A stretch of DNA of 64,000 nucleotides, from assembly GCF_013409995.1 (NCBI RefSeq), contig NZ_JACCBX010000012.1:1-64000 (forward strand). The letters are read 5' to 3'. The notes beneath the pieces were generated by a model. The model worked only from the letters and a program-made list of their open reading frames with translations, did not search any database and was not told where the DNA came from. This stretch comes from Neobacillus driksii. Lineage in GTDB: Bacteria; Bacillota; Bacilli; Bacillales; Cytobacillaceae. Position numbers and translations under genes: made by a program. Shown here piece by piece: positions 8,989-16,702 of the stretch (position 1 is the stretch's first letter; each line of letters opens with the position of its first letter).

Positions 8989-9043
8989 CTAGTGTTCCAG
9001 ACGTCTGTATACCCATGGAGCTACGCCATACCTCTTACGAAAT

Positions 9044-9075
9044 ATTACCGATTATCCGGATTATGTAGATCTGTG
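9044..9075 (+). pseudogene. C-terminal scrap of a second GDPD gene
   Basis: Twenty-eight bases match the end of the intact GDPD gene (8905-8932) with two differences. Both are synonymous (Pro CCT/CCG, Tyr TAC/TAT). It reads ITDYPDYVD, then Leu and a stop. Nothing else of the gene is recognisable. Synonymous change suggests a once-functional paralog, later deleted. Confidence 0.55.
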
Positions 9076-9110
9076 AAATTAAAATACTTCTAAAAAAAGG
9101 CAAATGAAGT

Positions 9111-9275
9111 GTTTACCATGGCACCTATGATTTGCTGCTAGCCGATCACACTTAGATTTATGCCTATAGATGGATGCTGGAAAAGGAAAAGGAAAAGGTG
9201 CTCGTCATTGCAAACCTATCCTATAGTTTTAAAACGGGCTCCATGCTATCTATTGGCAATGCAAGCTCCTACTAG
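9111..9275 (+). pseudogene. Remnant of a GH13 alpha-glucosidase C-terminus
   Basis: One frame reads VYHGTYDLLLADHT, an in-frame stop, IYAYRWMLEKE, then KVLVIANLS and SMLSIGNASSY before another stop. This follows the C-terminal beta-domain of oligo-1,6-glucosidases; compare VYGTYELLLANHPKLFVYTR and KKAIVINNFSD in the intact GH13 enzyme at 60.4-62.0 kb. The catalytic barrel is missing. With the GDPD scrap this shows that the 547-base gap is a deletion-scarred zone rather than a regulatory region. Confidence 0.6.
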
Positions 9276-9360
9276 CTAAAAGTTTTAGGCAGTACGTTAG
9301 AATGTGTAGTGGAAGATGCGACTAATTCTAAAAAAATGAAATAGGCTCACCGAACTTAGA

Positions 9361-9415
9361 AAAATATTAAAATAGCAAAATAAGAGATGTTTCAATTATA
9401 TGATCTATGTTCATT
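9361..9415 (+). promoter_or_regulatory. Upstream region duplicated from the 55.6 kb locus
   Basis: About 55 bases (AAAATAGCAAAATA, GATGTTT, AATTATAT, ATCTATGTT) align with 55612-55669 upstream of the isomerase/ThuA/dehydrogenase series. The promoter copy came with the duplicated genes that follow. The 55.6 kb copy holds a perfect palindrome just beyond the shared part that is not kept here. Confidence 0.55.
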
Positions 9416-9508
9416 GCAAGTCTCATATTGTAAGCTGAAATCAAATTAGTAATGTTTTTAATTTGAATAGAAATGAAGGACTGAGAAAAAATGAGGAGGA
9501 ACATGAAG

Positions 9509-10549
9509 ATGAGCACATTAAAAGTAGGAGTTATCGGGTGTGGAAGTATAGCAAAATTTCGTCATTTACCAGAATATATGGCAAATAAAAAAGTAGAGAT
9601 TGTTGCGGTTTGTGATATTGTCGTAGAACGTGCGGAGAAAATGGCTGAGGAGTACTTTGCCCGAGCATTTACAGATTATAGGGAAGTATTGAAGCTGGAA
9701 GCCATTGATGCAATCAGCGTCTGTCTGCCAAACTATCTGCACGCACCTGTATCCATTGATGCTTTGAATGCGGGAAAACATGTTATTTGCGAAAAACCAA
9801 TGGCTACTTCCAAAGAAGAAGCGGAAGCGATGATTGAAGCTGCGAAAATAAATGATAAAAAGCTTATGATCGCACATAACCAACGTTTCGTTGCTTCTCA
9901 TCAAAAAGCTAAAGAAATTATTGAAAGTGGCAAGCTTGGAAAAATCTACAGCTTTAAAACTACTTTCGGCCATCCGGGTCCTGAAGGCTGGAGTGTTGAT
10001 GGAGCAGGAAGTTGGTTCTTTAATAAAGAGAAGGCCTTTATCGGGGCAATGGGCGACCTTGGAGTTCATAAAGCAGACTTAATGCGTTATTTACTTGGAG
10101 AGTTTACCGAAGTAGGAGCATTCATTGAAACGAGTGCGAAGCAAAACACAGATGTGGATGACAACGCAGTTTGTATTTTACGTACTGAAAGCGGAATCAT
10201 TGGAACGCTTGCTGCAAGCTGGGCTTATATGTCTGGTGGAGATAATTCGACCATTATTTACGGTGAAAAAGGCACCCTTCGTTTAGAAGCCGATCCGGAA
10301 TACTCACTGATTGAAGAATATCGTGATGGAAGCGTCGTTTATCATAAGCTCGATAAGATCCAGACTAATGAGGAAGGCGGACAGTCTACATCACATGTCA
10401 TTAACCATTTTGTTGAAAGCATTGTAGAAAATAAAGAACCACTTATCAACGGTGAAGAAGGTATGAAATCACTGCAGATTATTTTAGCAGCACTTGAATC
10501 ACAAGAAACGAGACGAATTGTTTCCTTAAGGAAGAAAGTGTTTGCGTAA
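9509..10549 (+). CDS. Gfo/Idh/MocA-family dehydrogenase
   Basis: NAD(P)-dependent sugar or inositol oxidoreductase, cytosolic. The Rossmann motif VGVIGCGSIAKFRH is at the N-terminus, CEKPMATS (the EKP motif with the active-site Lys) lies near residue 98, and an active-site GDLGVHKADL segment lies near 190. I place the start at the third ATG: AGGAGG ends nine bases before it, while the first ATG overlaps that ribosome site. It is a close paralog of the dehydrogenase at 57.3 kb (HLPEY, VEIVAVCDI and the GGQ-SHVI segment shared), and the upstream DNA is duplicated too. The following gene is a broken copy of that locus's isomerase, so this enzyme survives from a decayed duplicate operon. Confidence 0.93.
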   Translation: MSTLKVGVIGCGSIAKFRHLPEYMANKKVEIVAVCDIVVERAEKMAEEYFARAFTDYREVLKLEAIDAISVCLPNYLHAPVSIDALNAGKHVICEKPMATSKEEAEAMIEAAKINDKKLMIAHNQRFVASHQKAKEIIESGKLGKIYSFKTTFGHPGPEGWSVDGAGSWFFNKEKAFIGAMGDLGVHKADLMRYLLGEFTEVGAFIETSAKQNTDVDDNAVCILRTESGIIGTLAASWAYMSGGDNSTIIYGEKGTLRLEADPEYSLIEEYRDGSVVYHKLDKIQTNEEGGQSTSHVINHFVESIVENKEPLINGEEGMKSLQIILAALESQETRRIVSLRKKVFA

Positions 10550-10746
10550 TGAAATTTGGTGTCTTTACTGTTTTATTTGCCAATAAAACTTTTGAAGAAA
10601 TGCTTGATCATATGAAATCTTCTGGGCTGGAGCAGTGTAATATGTGGTGGGTAATACAACTTCGTGGGAAGAAGTTTTGGGCAGCTCTAACCAATAAAGC
10701 CCAGTTTAGAAGTACTCACTCTATATTAGCTGGAAGGAAGAGGTAA
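10549..10746 (+). pseudogene. Internally deleted sugar phosphate isomerase/epimerase
   Basis: The first 30 codons (MKFGVFTVLFANKTFEEMLD onward) match the start of the intact isomerase at 59.4 kb. They are then joined in frame to NMWWV, the last residues of that protein (QMWWV). Nearly 290 codons are missing, including all metal-binding residues. The normal stop after MWWV is lost, so the frame runs on for about 30 unrelated codons. The ATG still overlaps the dehydrogenase stop as in the intact locus. It is unlikely to make a functional product. Confidence 0.75.
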
Positions 10747-10895
10747 CAATTACAAGGCTAATTAAACAGTAAGATATAGAAATATCAATTTTGGACACAA
10801 ATGGGTTGATAGGTGCACTTTCTTTTTCAGATAATTCTTATAATATTATTGTTAACGGTAAATTTATAGAAATGAGGGTGAAGTATTATTATGTT
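10710..10895 (+). pseudogene. Possible decayed coding segment of unknown family
   Basis: One frame reads protein-like text, SWKEEVTITRLIKQ, a stop, then ILDTNGLIGALSF and YNIIVNGKFIEMR up to the next gene's start. The residue mix looks coding and the stop looks like decay, but I cannot name a family. It may be chance. Confidence 0.25.
10806..10835 (+). promoter_or_regulatory. Candidate SigA promoter for the dioxygenase block
   Basis: TTGATA and GATAAT (each 5 of 6 to consensus) are separated by 18 bases, about 55 bases before the start of the first dioxygenase gene. Confidence 0.4.
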
Positions 10896-11649
10896 TGAAT
10901 CTGTAACTTTTAAACGTACATCGCCATTAAGTCCTGAACAAGTAAAACAATATGAAGAAGACGGCTATTTAGTGATTAGGAATGGTTGTAGCAATGATTT
11001 GATTGAAGTATTTAATTCTCATATTTACACCATTCGTTCAGCTGAGAAACTTCCAGATTGGGCACATCCGCGAAAAGGGCATGAAATTAGTGACAAACTT
11101 CGTTTCTCGGTGCGTTTGTTTAACCCTCATTTACACGATGGTTTTTCATTACAAATGATGAAATTGCCAATAATTCGCGATACATTAGCACAGCTATTAG
11201 GAGATGAAGCGGTAGGTATTCAAAGTATGTACTTCTATAAATCTCCAGGCTCTCCGGGACAAGCGGCCCATCAGGATTATTATTATATTGATAACAAGCC
11301 TAATACGTTAACAGCTGCATGGATTGCGATGGAAGATGTTGATGAGGAGAACGGTTGTTTATGGGTCATTCCCGGAAGCCACAAGGAAGGATTACTGCCT
11401 CATGGAAGAGTAAAGGATGTTAGCGAGCATGAAGCATGGACTGACGAAACGGAAGGCGCAGATTTGTCGAAACAAATACCCGTTGTAATGAAAAGCGGAG
11501 ATATCGTTTTCTTCCATAACTTACTGATTCATTCCTCTAAGAAAAACCGTACAGAAAACAGGTGGCGCAGATCTTATGTGTGTCACTATATTCGACATGA
11601 TTCCACGATTGAAAGAGAAGATTTAAAGAATAAAATTTCTTTATTATAA
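10891..11649 (+). CDS. Phytanoyl-CoA dioxygenase (PhyH)-like Fe(II)/2-oxoglutarate oxygenase
   Basis: Non-heme iron, 2-oxoglutarate-dependent oxygenase of the PhyH family, which hydroxylates or demethylates a small substrate in the cytosol. The iron triad is His127 and Asp129 (AAHQDYYYID) with His214 (LLIHSS). Arg221 or Arg228 downstream would bind 2-oxoglutarate. GYLVI near residue 26 and ENGCLWVIPGSH at 153-164 are family hallmarks. The 252-aa length is normal. A GAGGGTG ribosome site precedes it. A second PhyH and an atypical Gfo dehydrogenase follow in the same direction and a terminator ends the block, so the three probably work together on an unknown substrate. Confidence 0.9.
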   Translation: MFESVTFKRTSPLSPEQVKQYEEDGYLVIRNGCSNDLIEVFNSHIYTIRSAEKLPDWAHPRKGHEISDKLRFSVRLFNPHLHDGFSLQMMKLPIIRDTLAQLLGDEAVGIQSMYFYKSPGSPGQAAHQDYYYIDNKPNTLTAAWIAMEDVDEENGCLWVIPGSHKEGLLPHGRVKDVSEHEAWTDETEGADLSKQIPVVMKSGDIVFFHNLLIHSSKKNRTENRWRRSYVCHYIRHDSTIEREDLKNKISLL

Positions 11650-11744
11650 TTTAATTTTATCGAAAAGAAGGAATAGTATTAGAATTTATCAACCTTTTTC
11701 GGCTTCTATTTAGGTGTCAGTTGTCAATTATTGGAGGAAAAACG

Positions 11745-12578
11745 ATGAAAATTAAACTAACTGAGCAAGAAAAAGAAACCAAGCAATTAAATCCGGAAAC
11801 ACTGGAAATTGCAGTGGAGCAAGTTAGAGCAAATGGTTACATCATTTTTGATAGCGTTATTTCGGTAGAAAAGATCAAACAAATTCGTAACAGCTTTGAC
11901 CCATTGTTTGATGAATTCATTGATCGAAAAGGGTACAATACAGGAACAAATCGCGCTCAAATGTTTTTACCTTTTAAAGAGCCTTTTATTGATGAAGATA
12001 TTATCTGTAATCCAATTGCCACATCCGTCATTGATCAACTTCTTGGTGAATGGAACCATTGTAATTACTTTGCGTCTGATACTCCAATGCCTGGATCAGA
12101 TTATCAAAATTGCCACTGTGATATAATGCCGCTCTTTCCAGAGCTGGCCATTCCATTGCCGGTTTTCAGTCTAGTTTTAAACATCCCTTTAGTGGATGTA
12201 ACCGAAGAGAATGGACCAATGGAAATTTGGCCTGGTGGAACGCACCAAAATCCGGATCGTTCCAATCATGACACATTGAATAACACTGTTAATCCGCATT
12301 TGCACATTGTGCGAGCGGCAGAACATATGTATTCCGAAAAAGTGTTTATGTCGGCTGGTTCAATCCTAATCCGAGATATTCGGATGTGGCACCGTGGCAC
12401 ACCGAATCTTTCAAATGACCGTCGGACCAATCTAGCGATGATTTTCAACAGAAGCTGGTATGGCGGAGGATCCACCATCCCAATTCCGCAAGAAACATAT
12501 GACAGTCTATCACAAAAAGCGAAAGAGCTTTTCAGAATGGAGAAAATTGGCAGCTCTGTGAAAATGCCTTGGGAATGA
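11745..12578 (+). CDS. Second PhyH-like Fe(II)/2-oxoglutarate oxygenase
   Basis: Another PhyH-family oxygenase, 277 aa, strongly diverged from its neighbour. The iron ligands are His124 and Asp126 (NCHCDIM) and His216 (MWHRGTPN), with Arg226/Arg227 as the 2-oxoglutarate anchor. ENGPMEIWPGGTH matches the conserved segment before the distal strand. The start is the ATG seven bases after GGAGG; an in-frame TTG upstream is not needed. The 95-base gap from the first oxygenase holds no terminator, so co-transcription is likely. Confidence 0.9.
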   Translation: MKIKLTEQEKETKQLNPETLEIAVEQVRANGYIIFDSVISVEKIKQIRNSFDPLFDEFIDRKGYNTGTNRAQMFLPFKEPFIDEDIICNPIATSVIDQLLGEWNHCNYFASDTPMPGSDYQNCHCDIMPLFPELAIPLPVFSLVLNIPLVDVTEENGPMEIWPGGTHQNPDRSNHDTLNNTVNPHLHIVRAAEHMYSEKVFMSAGSILIRDIRMWHRGTPNLSNDRRTNLAMIFNRSWYGGGSTIPIPQETYDSLSQKAKELFRMEKIGSSVKMPWE

Positions 12579-12627
12579 TATCAGATTCAGATTAATCTAG
12601 ACCATATGAAGGGGAGGGATCACAAAC

Positions 12628-13632
12628 ATGATTCGTGTTGCAATTCTAAGCTTCTGGCACGTACATGCCAATGATTACGCTAAAGAAACTCTAAATCATC
12701 CAGATACGGAAATTGCTGCAGTATGGGACGAGCTCCCCTCGCGCGGCAGAGAGAGTGCAAATAAGCTCGGTGTTCCATTCATAAAAGATCTAGATGAACT
12801 TATGCAGAATCCAGACATTGATGCAGTCATTGTGACGACGCCTACTACTATGCATCATGAGGTCATGGTCAAAGCTGCGAAGGCGGGTAAGCACATTTTT
12901 ACCGAGAAAGTGATCGCTCCTACAGTGAAAGAAGCCAATCAGATTGTAGCTGCCGTTCAGGAAACAGGAGTTAAATTAACCGTTTCCCTTCCAAGACTCA
13001 ATGATAGTTATACTTTGGCAGTTCAAAATGTGATTCGCGAGGGTTTGCTTGGGGATCTAACACTTGTACGTGTTCGGTTAGCACATAATGGCGCGATTTC
13101 GGGCTGGCTTCCTGAGCACTTCTATAATTTAGAACAATGCGGTGGAGGAGCGCTTATTGATCTTGGTTGTCATCCGGTTTATCTCAATAGACTGTTCCTA
13201 GGTATGCCTGAAAGTGTAAGCGCTAACTACGGCTACATTACTGGAAAAGAAGTAGAGGACAATGCCGTATCGGTTTTCCGCTACGCCAATGGTTCTATTG
13301 GGATTGCAGAGACCAGCTTCGTCAATAGCTACTCTCCTTTTACTGTGGAAGTTCATGGGACAGAGGGCACCTTGATGTATGGTACGCCAGAACCAAAAAT
13401 GTTCATCCGCAGTACCAAAAAGAATGCGGCCACTTGGGAAGAGATCACTTTGCCGCAGCCACAAGAATCCGCCTTCTGCCAATGGATAGGCCACATTCAG
13501 AATGGAACGGAAGCGGAGGAGAATATCAAGTTGGCTTTAGATTTAACAAAGCTGATGGATGCCTCCAACTTATCCATGAAAGAACAACGATCAATATTGA
13601 TCAGTGAACTGTTAACTGCTTCGATCAGATAA
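12628..13632 (+). CDS. Atypical Gfo/Idh/MocA-family dehydrogenase
   Basis: A 334-aa member of the Gfo/Idh/MocA family, recognised by its overall layout (cofactor domain, GGGALIDLGCHPVYL near residue 172, C-terminal sheet). Two usual motifs are altered. The N-terminal glycine-rich loop is replaced by AILSFWHVHA, and the EKP motif reads TEKVIAP, keeping Glu-Lys but not Pro. A subfamily with an FxHxH N-terminus exists, so this is probably a variant rather than decay. It follows the two PhyH oxygenases and ends at a strong terminator. The substrate is unknown. Confidence 0.85.
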   Translation: MIRVAILSFWHVHANDYAKETLNHPDTEIAAVWDELPSRGRESANKLGVPFIKDLDELMQNPDIDAVIVTTPTTMHHEVMVKAAKAGKHIFTEKVIAPTVKEANQIVAAVQETGVKLTVSLPRLNDSYTLAVQNVIREGLLGDLTLVRVRLAHNGAISGWLPEHFYNLEQCGGGALIDLGCHPVYLNRLFLGMPESVSANYGYITGKEVEDNAVSVFRYANGSIGIAETSFVNSYSPFTVEVHGTEGTLMYGTPEPKMFIRSTKKNAATWEEITLPQPQESAFCQWIGHIQNGTEAEENIKLALDLTKLMDASNLSMKEQRSILISELLTASIR

Positions 13633-13678
13633 GTACGTGAAATATGAAATGTGAAATATTCACTCCATAGTTTGTATA

Positions 13679-13717
13679 CAAAAGGCATCCGATTGGGCAC
13701 ATTCGGATGCCTTTTGT
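13679..13717. terminator. Bidirectional terminator between convergent genes
   Basis: A perfect 15-bp stem (ACAAAAGGCATCCGA and its complement) has a 9-base loop and A/T-rich arms on both sides. It serves the dehydrogenase from the left and the AraC gene from the right. Confidence 0.88.
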
Positions 13718-13740
13718 CATATAAAAACTACCAAGATTTA

Positions 13741-14499
13741 TCATAATCTTATTTTTGTCGGAGCAACCCCCATCCATTTTTTGAAGGTGCGATTAAAGTA
13801 AGCTTGATCACAATACCCAAGATATTCGGCCATTTCACCTATTGTCATTTCAGTATTTTCAAGCAAATTTACAGCAGTGTTAATTCGTGTTTGATGCAAA
13901 TATTGAATAGGTGTACTGCCAATTACTTCTTTAAATACAACAGTTACATAATTAGGCGAGTATCCTGCTAATTCAGAAAGCTCTTCAATTGTAAGATTCT
14001 TGGTGAAGTTTTGAAGAATGTAACCCTGAATTTTTCGAGCAATTTGTTCTTTTGCAGGAGAGGATTTCCTCTCTGCAAGCTCCTGAGCAATTAAGGTCAA
14101 AAGTTCAAATAAAATAAACTGTGACATTTGCTCATAATAAGGTCTTTTTCCTAACCACTGAATAAACAAAAAGGCAAAGCGTTGTTCATAATAAGCTGCA
14201 TTCCGTAGTTTCATTCGAGTGATTTTAGTTGGCTTTGCAAATGGGAGATCGTTTTCATTAGAAGTACGTGAGAATACAGCAGTATACTTTTGATGTGCGT
14301 TATCTGGATGGCTTTTCCATGCACGATCTAAACAAAATGGAATATGTAGTACTTCACCCTTTTGTACCTCTAACTTATGATCATCAATCCAGTAATAGAG
14401 TTTTCCCTCTGTAACAAAAACGATTGTATCGCAGCCTCGGCTTTTTCCAATATTCCATTTCGGATCAACATCATGATAAACCCCTTTAATATCGATCAA
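13741..14499 (-). CDS. AraC-family transcriptional regulator
   Basis: Cytosolic sugar-responsive regulator. An N-terminal cupin-like AraC ligand domain (GCDTIVFVTEGKLYYWIDD, KGEVLHIPF) is followed by two C-terminal helix-turn-helix motifs (LAGYSPNYVTVVFKE and MAEYLGYCDQAYFNRTFKK). I place the start at a TTG preceded by AAGGGGTGG with a 7-base gap, giving 252 aa; an ATG 23 codons upstream has no ribosome site. It is divergent from the isomerase/dehydrogenase pair to its right and probably controls it. Confidence 0.9.
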   Translation of the reverse strand: MIDIKGVYHDVDPKWNIGKSRGCDTIVFVTEGKLYYWIDDHKLEVQKGEVLHIPFCLDRAWKSHPDNAHQKYTAVFSRTSNENDLPFAKPTKITRMKLRNAAYYEQRFAFLFIQWLGKRPYYEQMSQFILFELLTLIAQELAERKSSPAKEQIARKIQGYILQNFTKNLTIEELSELAGYSPNYVTVVFKEVIGSTPIQYLHQTRINTAVNLLENTEMTIGEMAEYLGYCDQAYFNRTFKKWMGVAPTKIRL

Positions 14500-14637
14500 A
14501 AGTTCGCCACCCCTTAAAAAAATAATTGATGAAATATTCAAATAGCTTGTTTTTGTTAATTTTATCATTCTGGTTCAACAAATATAATAAAAACAGGGAA
14601 AAATAGTTTGCTAATCATTAAAAGTGGAGGTTAGAAA

Positions 14638-15426
14638 ATGAAATATTCAATTGCTTCGTATTCTTTTCATGGAATGTTTAATGAAGGTAAAATGGACATA
14701 TTTGGATATCTCGAAAGTGTTAAGTATCGCTATCATCTTAACAATGCAGACATTTGGAATATGATGCTGGCAAGTTTTGATGATGATTATTTGAAAAAAG
14801 TGAAAGAAGCTATGGATGAAAAAGACTTGTATTTAGCAAATCTGTGTGTGGATTGTGCAGAGGTATGGGATTGCAATCCAGAAGCAAGGAAGAAGTGGTA
14901 TGAAAATGGGCTTAAAAATTTAAAAGCAGCTGAAATATTAGGTGCTAAAACTGTTCGAATTGATATGGGTGGCAGGGATTTAGACATGTCAGAAGAGCAG
15001 TTTGAATATACAGTCAAGCGCTATAGGGAATATGCGGACATTGCCTATAATTGTGGATTTATGGTTGGACCTGAAAACCATTGGGGCGCATCTAGAGTGC
15101 CGGAAAATATAAGGAAAGTTTTTGAAGCAGTAGATCACCCATCCTTTGGTATTCTTTTGCACTTTGATAACTGGGACGTTGATAAGGAAAATGGAGATCA
15201 GCTTTGTGCGAAATATGCGTTCCATACCCATCTGGCAGCATGGGTTATACCATATTGTGAAGAGAAACTTCAAATTCTAAAAGATGTTGGTTACAAAGGG
15301 CACCTGGGTATAGAACATCATTCAAGCAAGAATGAATACAGTCAAGTTGCATGGCAGTTAGCAACAGCCCGAAACACTTGGAATGCTATGAAAACTTGCA
15401 GTGAGATGGGGACTGTAGTTTTATGA
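14638..15426 (+). CDS. Sugar phosphate isomerase/epimerase, TIM-barrel family
   Basis: Member of the xylose-isomerase-like TIM-barrel family (PF01261), cytosolic and metal-dependent, 262 aa. Metal-ligand segments are visible: GPENHWG (Glu, His), LHFDNWD (Asp), YAFHTHLAAW (His) and GHLGIEHHS (Glu). The ribosome site TGGAGGT lies about eight bases before the ATG. It overlaps the next dehydrogenase by four bases (ATGA), so the two are coupled and probably act on the same keto-sugar or inositol derivative. The divergent AraC is the likely regulator. Confidence 0.9.
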   Translation: MKYSIASYSFHGMFNEGKMDIFGYLESVKYRYHLNNADIWNMMLASFDDDYLKKVKEAMDEKDLYLANLCVDCAEVWDCNPEARKKWYENGLKNLKAAEILGAKTVRIDMGGRDLDMSEEQFEYTVKRYREYADIAYNCGFMVGPENHWGASRVPENIRKVFEAVDHPSFGILLHFDNWDVDKENGDQLCAKYAFHTHLAAWVIPYCEEKLQILKDVGYKGHLGIEHHSSKNEYSQVAWQLATARNTWNAMKTCSEMGTVVL

Positions 15427-16547
15427 GAAAAATTAGAATTGGAATCATTGGTGTAGGAATCATTGGTAAAGTTCACTTGGATAATTATGCAAAACTAGAA
15501 GGGGCAGAGGTGGTTGCAGCTTGCGACTTAAATGAAAGCGAGCTACAACAAGTTGCTGAAAAATATAATATCCCTTATACGTACACGAACTTTCGTGAAA
15601 TGCTAAATCGTGATGATCTTGATGCAATCGATGTATGTCTTCATAATAATCTTCACGCTGAGATTACAATTGAGGCCTTAAAAGCTGGCAAACATGTATA
15701 TTGTGAAAAACCAATTGCCGGTTCTTATATAGACGGCAGGCGAATGGTGGATATGGCGATTGAATGCGGAAAGAATCTGCATGTCCAACTTAGTTTTCTA
15801 TACTCCTTAGAAACAAAAGCAGCTAAACGCTTAATTGATGAGGAAAAACTAGGGAAATTATATCACGCTCGCTCTACTGGATATAGAAGGCGCGGTCGTC
15901 CATTTGTAGATGGCTATGGAACGAAAGACTTTAACCAAAAGAAAATCGCTTCCGGGGGTGCCCTTTTTGATATGGGAGTATATCGTATCTCACAGCTGCT
16001 GTACTTAATGAACACGCCTCAAGTCAAAACAATTACAGGAAAAACATATCAAGAGATGGATATGGATGAAAAACGCAGACAAATAAGCGGTTTTGATGTA
16101 GAAGAGCTTGGTGTAGGTTTTGTAAGATTCGAGGATGGACTTACCCTGGATATTATAGAATCATGGGCCATTCATCTAAATGGATTTGAAGGAAGCAGTA
16201 TTGTTGGTAATCAAGGGGGCATTAGATTTCCAAGTCATTCAAATGGAGTGAATGTACCATTCAGCTTTCATACATCTGTTTGTGATATGGATATGGACAG
16301 TACATTTGATTTAGGTGCAGCTGATTACCGTTGGCATCAGTTAGATGAAAATCCAGATGCTTATGATTCATCGCAGCATCATTGGATTGCGGCACTTCAA
16401 GGCAGGGTAGAATTATTGCCAACTGCAGAAATTGCACTTCAAACGATATTAATTAGCGAAGGAATTTATCTATCTGATCGGTTAGGAAGAGAAGTAACTG
16501 CCGAGGAAGTCGTCTCTATGTCAGAAACACATGCAATAAAAGTTTAA
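15423..16547 (+). CDS. Gfo/Idh/MocA-family dehydrogenase
   Basis: NAD(P)-dependent sugar oxidoreductase, 374 aa, with the Rossmann motif GIIGVGIIGKVH at the N-terminus and YCEKPIAG near residue 98. A GGALFDMGVYRI segment near residue 180 occupies the usual substrate-site position. It is translationally coupled to the isomerase. The combination of an isomerase and a Gfo dehydrogenase under AraC control suggests a two-step oxidation/isomerisation of an unusual sugar. A strong hairpin follows. Confidence 0.92.
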   Translation: MRKIRIGIIGVGIIGKVHLDNYAKLEGAEVVAACDLNESELQQVAEKYNIPYTYTNFREMLNRDDLDAIDVCLHNNLHAEITIEALKAGKHVYCEKPIAGSYIDGRRMVDMAIECGKNLHVQLSFLYSLETKAAKRLIDEEKLGKLYHARSTGYRRRGRPFVDGYGTKDFNQKKIASGGALFDMGVYRISQLLYLMNTPQVKTITGKTYQEMDMDEKRRQISGFDVEELGVGFVRFEDGLTLDIIESWAIHLNGFEGSSIVGNQGGIRFPSHSNGVNVPFSFHTSVCDMDMDSTFDLGAADYRWHQLDENPDAYDSSQHHWIAALQGRVELLPTAEIALQTILISEGIYLSDRLGREVTAEEVVSMSETHAIKV

Positions 16548-16625
16548 AAATAGACGACTTTCACACAAAGAGAAGCAATCTGCTAGAGAGTTTTTCTAAC
16601 AAGAAAATTGTTTATGTAGTAAATG

Positions 16626-16660
16626 CAGGGCTGTCACTTAAAAAACTAGTGACAGCCCTG
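16626..16660. terminator. Long hairpin between convergent genes
   Basis: A perfect 13-bp GC-rich stem (CAGGGCTGTCACT and complement) has a 9-base loop. The flanks lack a real T-run on either side, so it may work as a weak bidirectional terminator or an RNA end-protecting hairpin. Confidence 0.6.
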
Positions 16661-16702
16661 ATTCCAATTATAATTATATTGGACTAGAATGTTAGGAAAG
16701 TA

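Noticed and set aside
9566..10069. 167-codon open frame on the minus strand under the Gfo dehydrogenase
   Set aside because: It is antisense to a clear dehydrogenase and its residue content (many Phe, Cys, Asn) is not that of a natural cytosolic protein.
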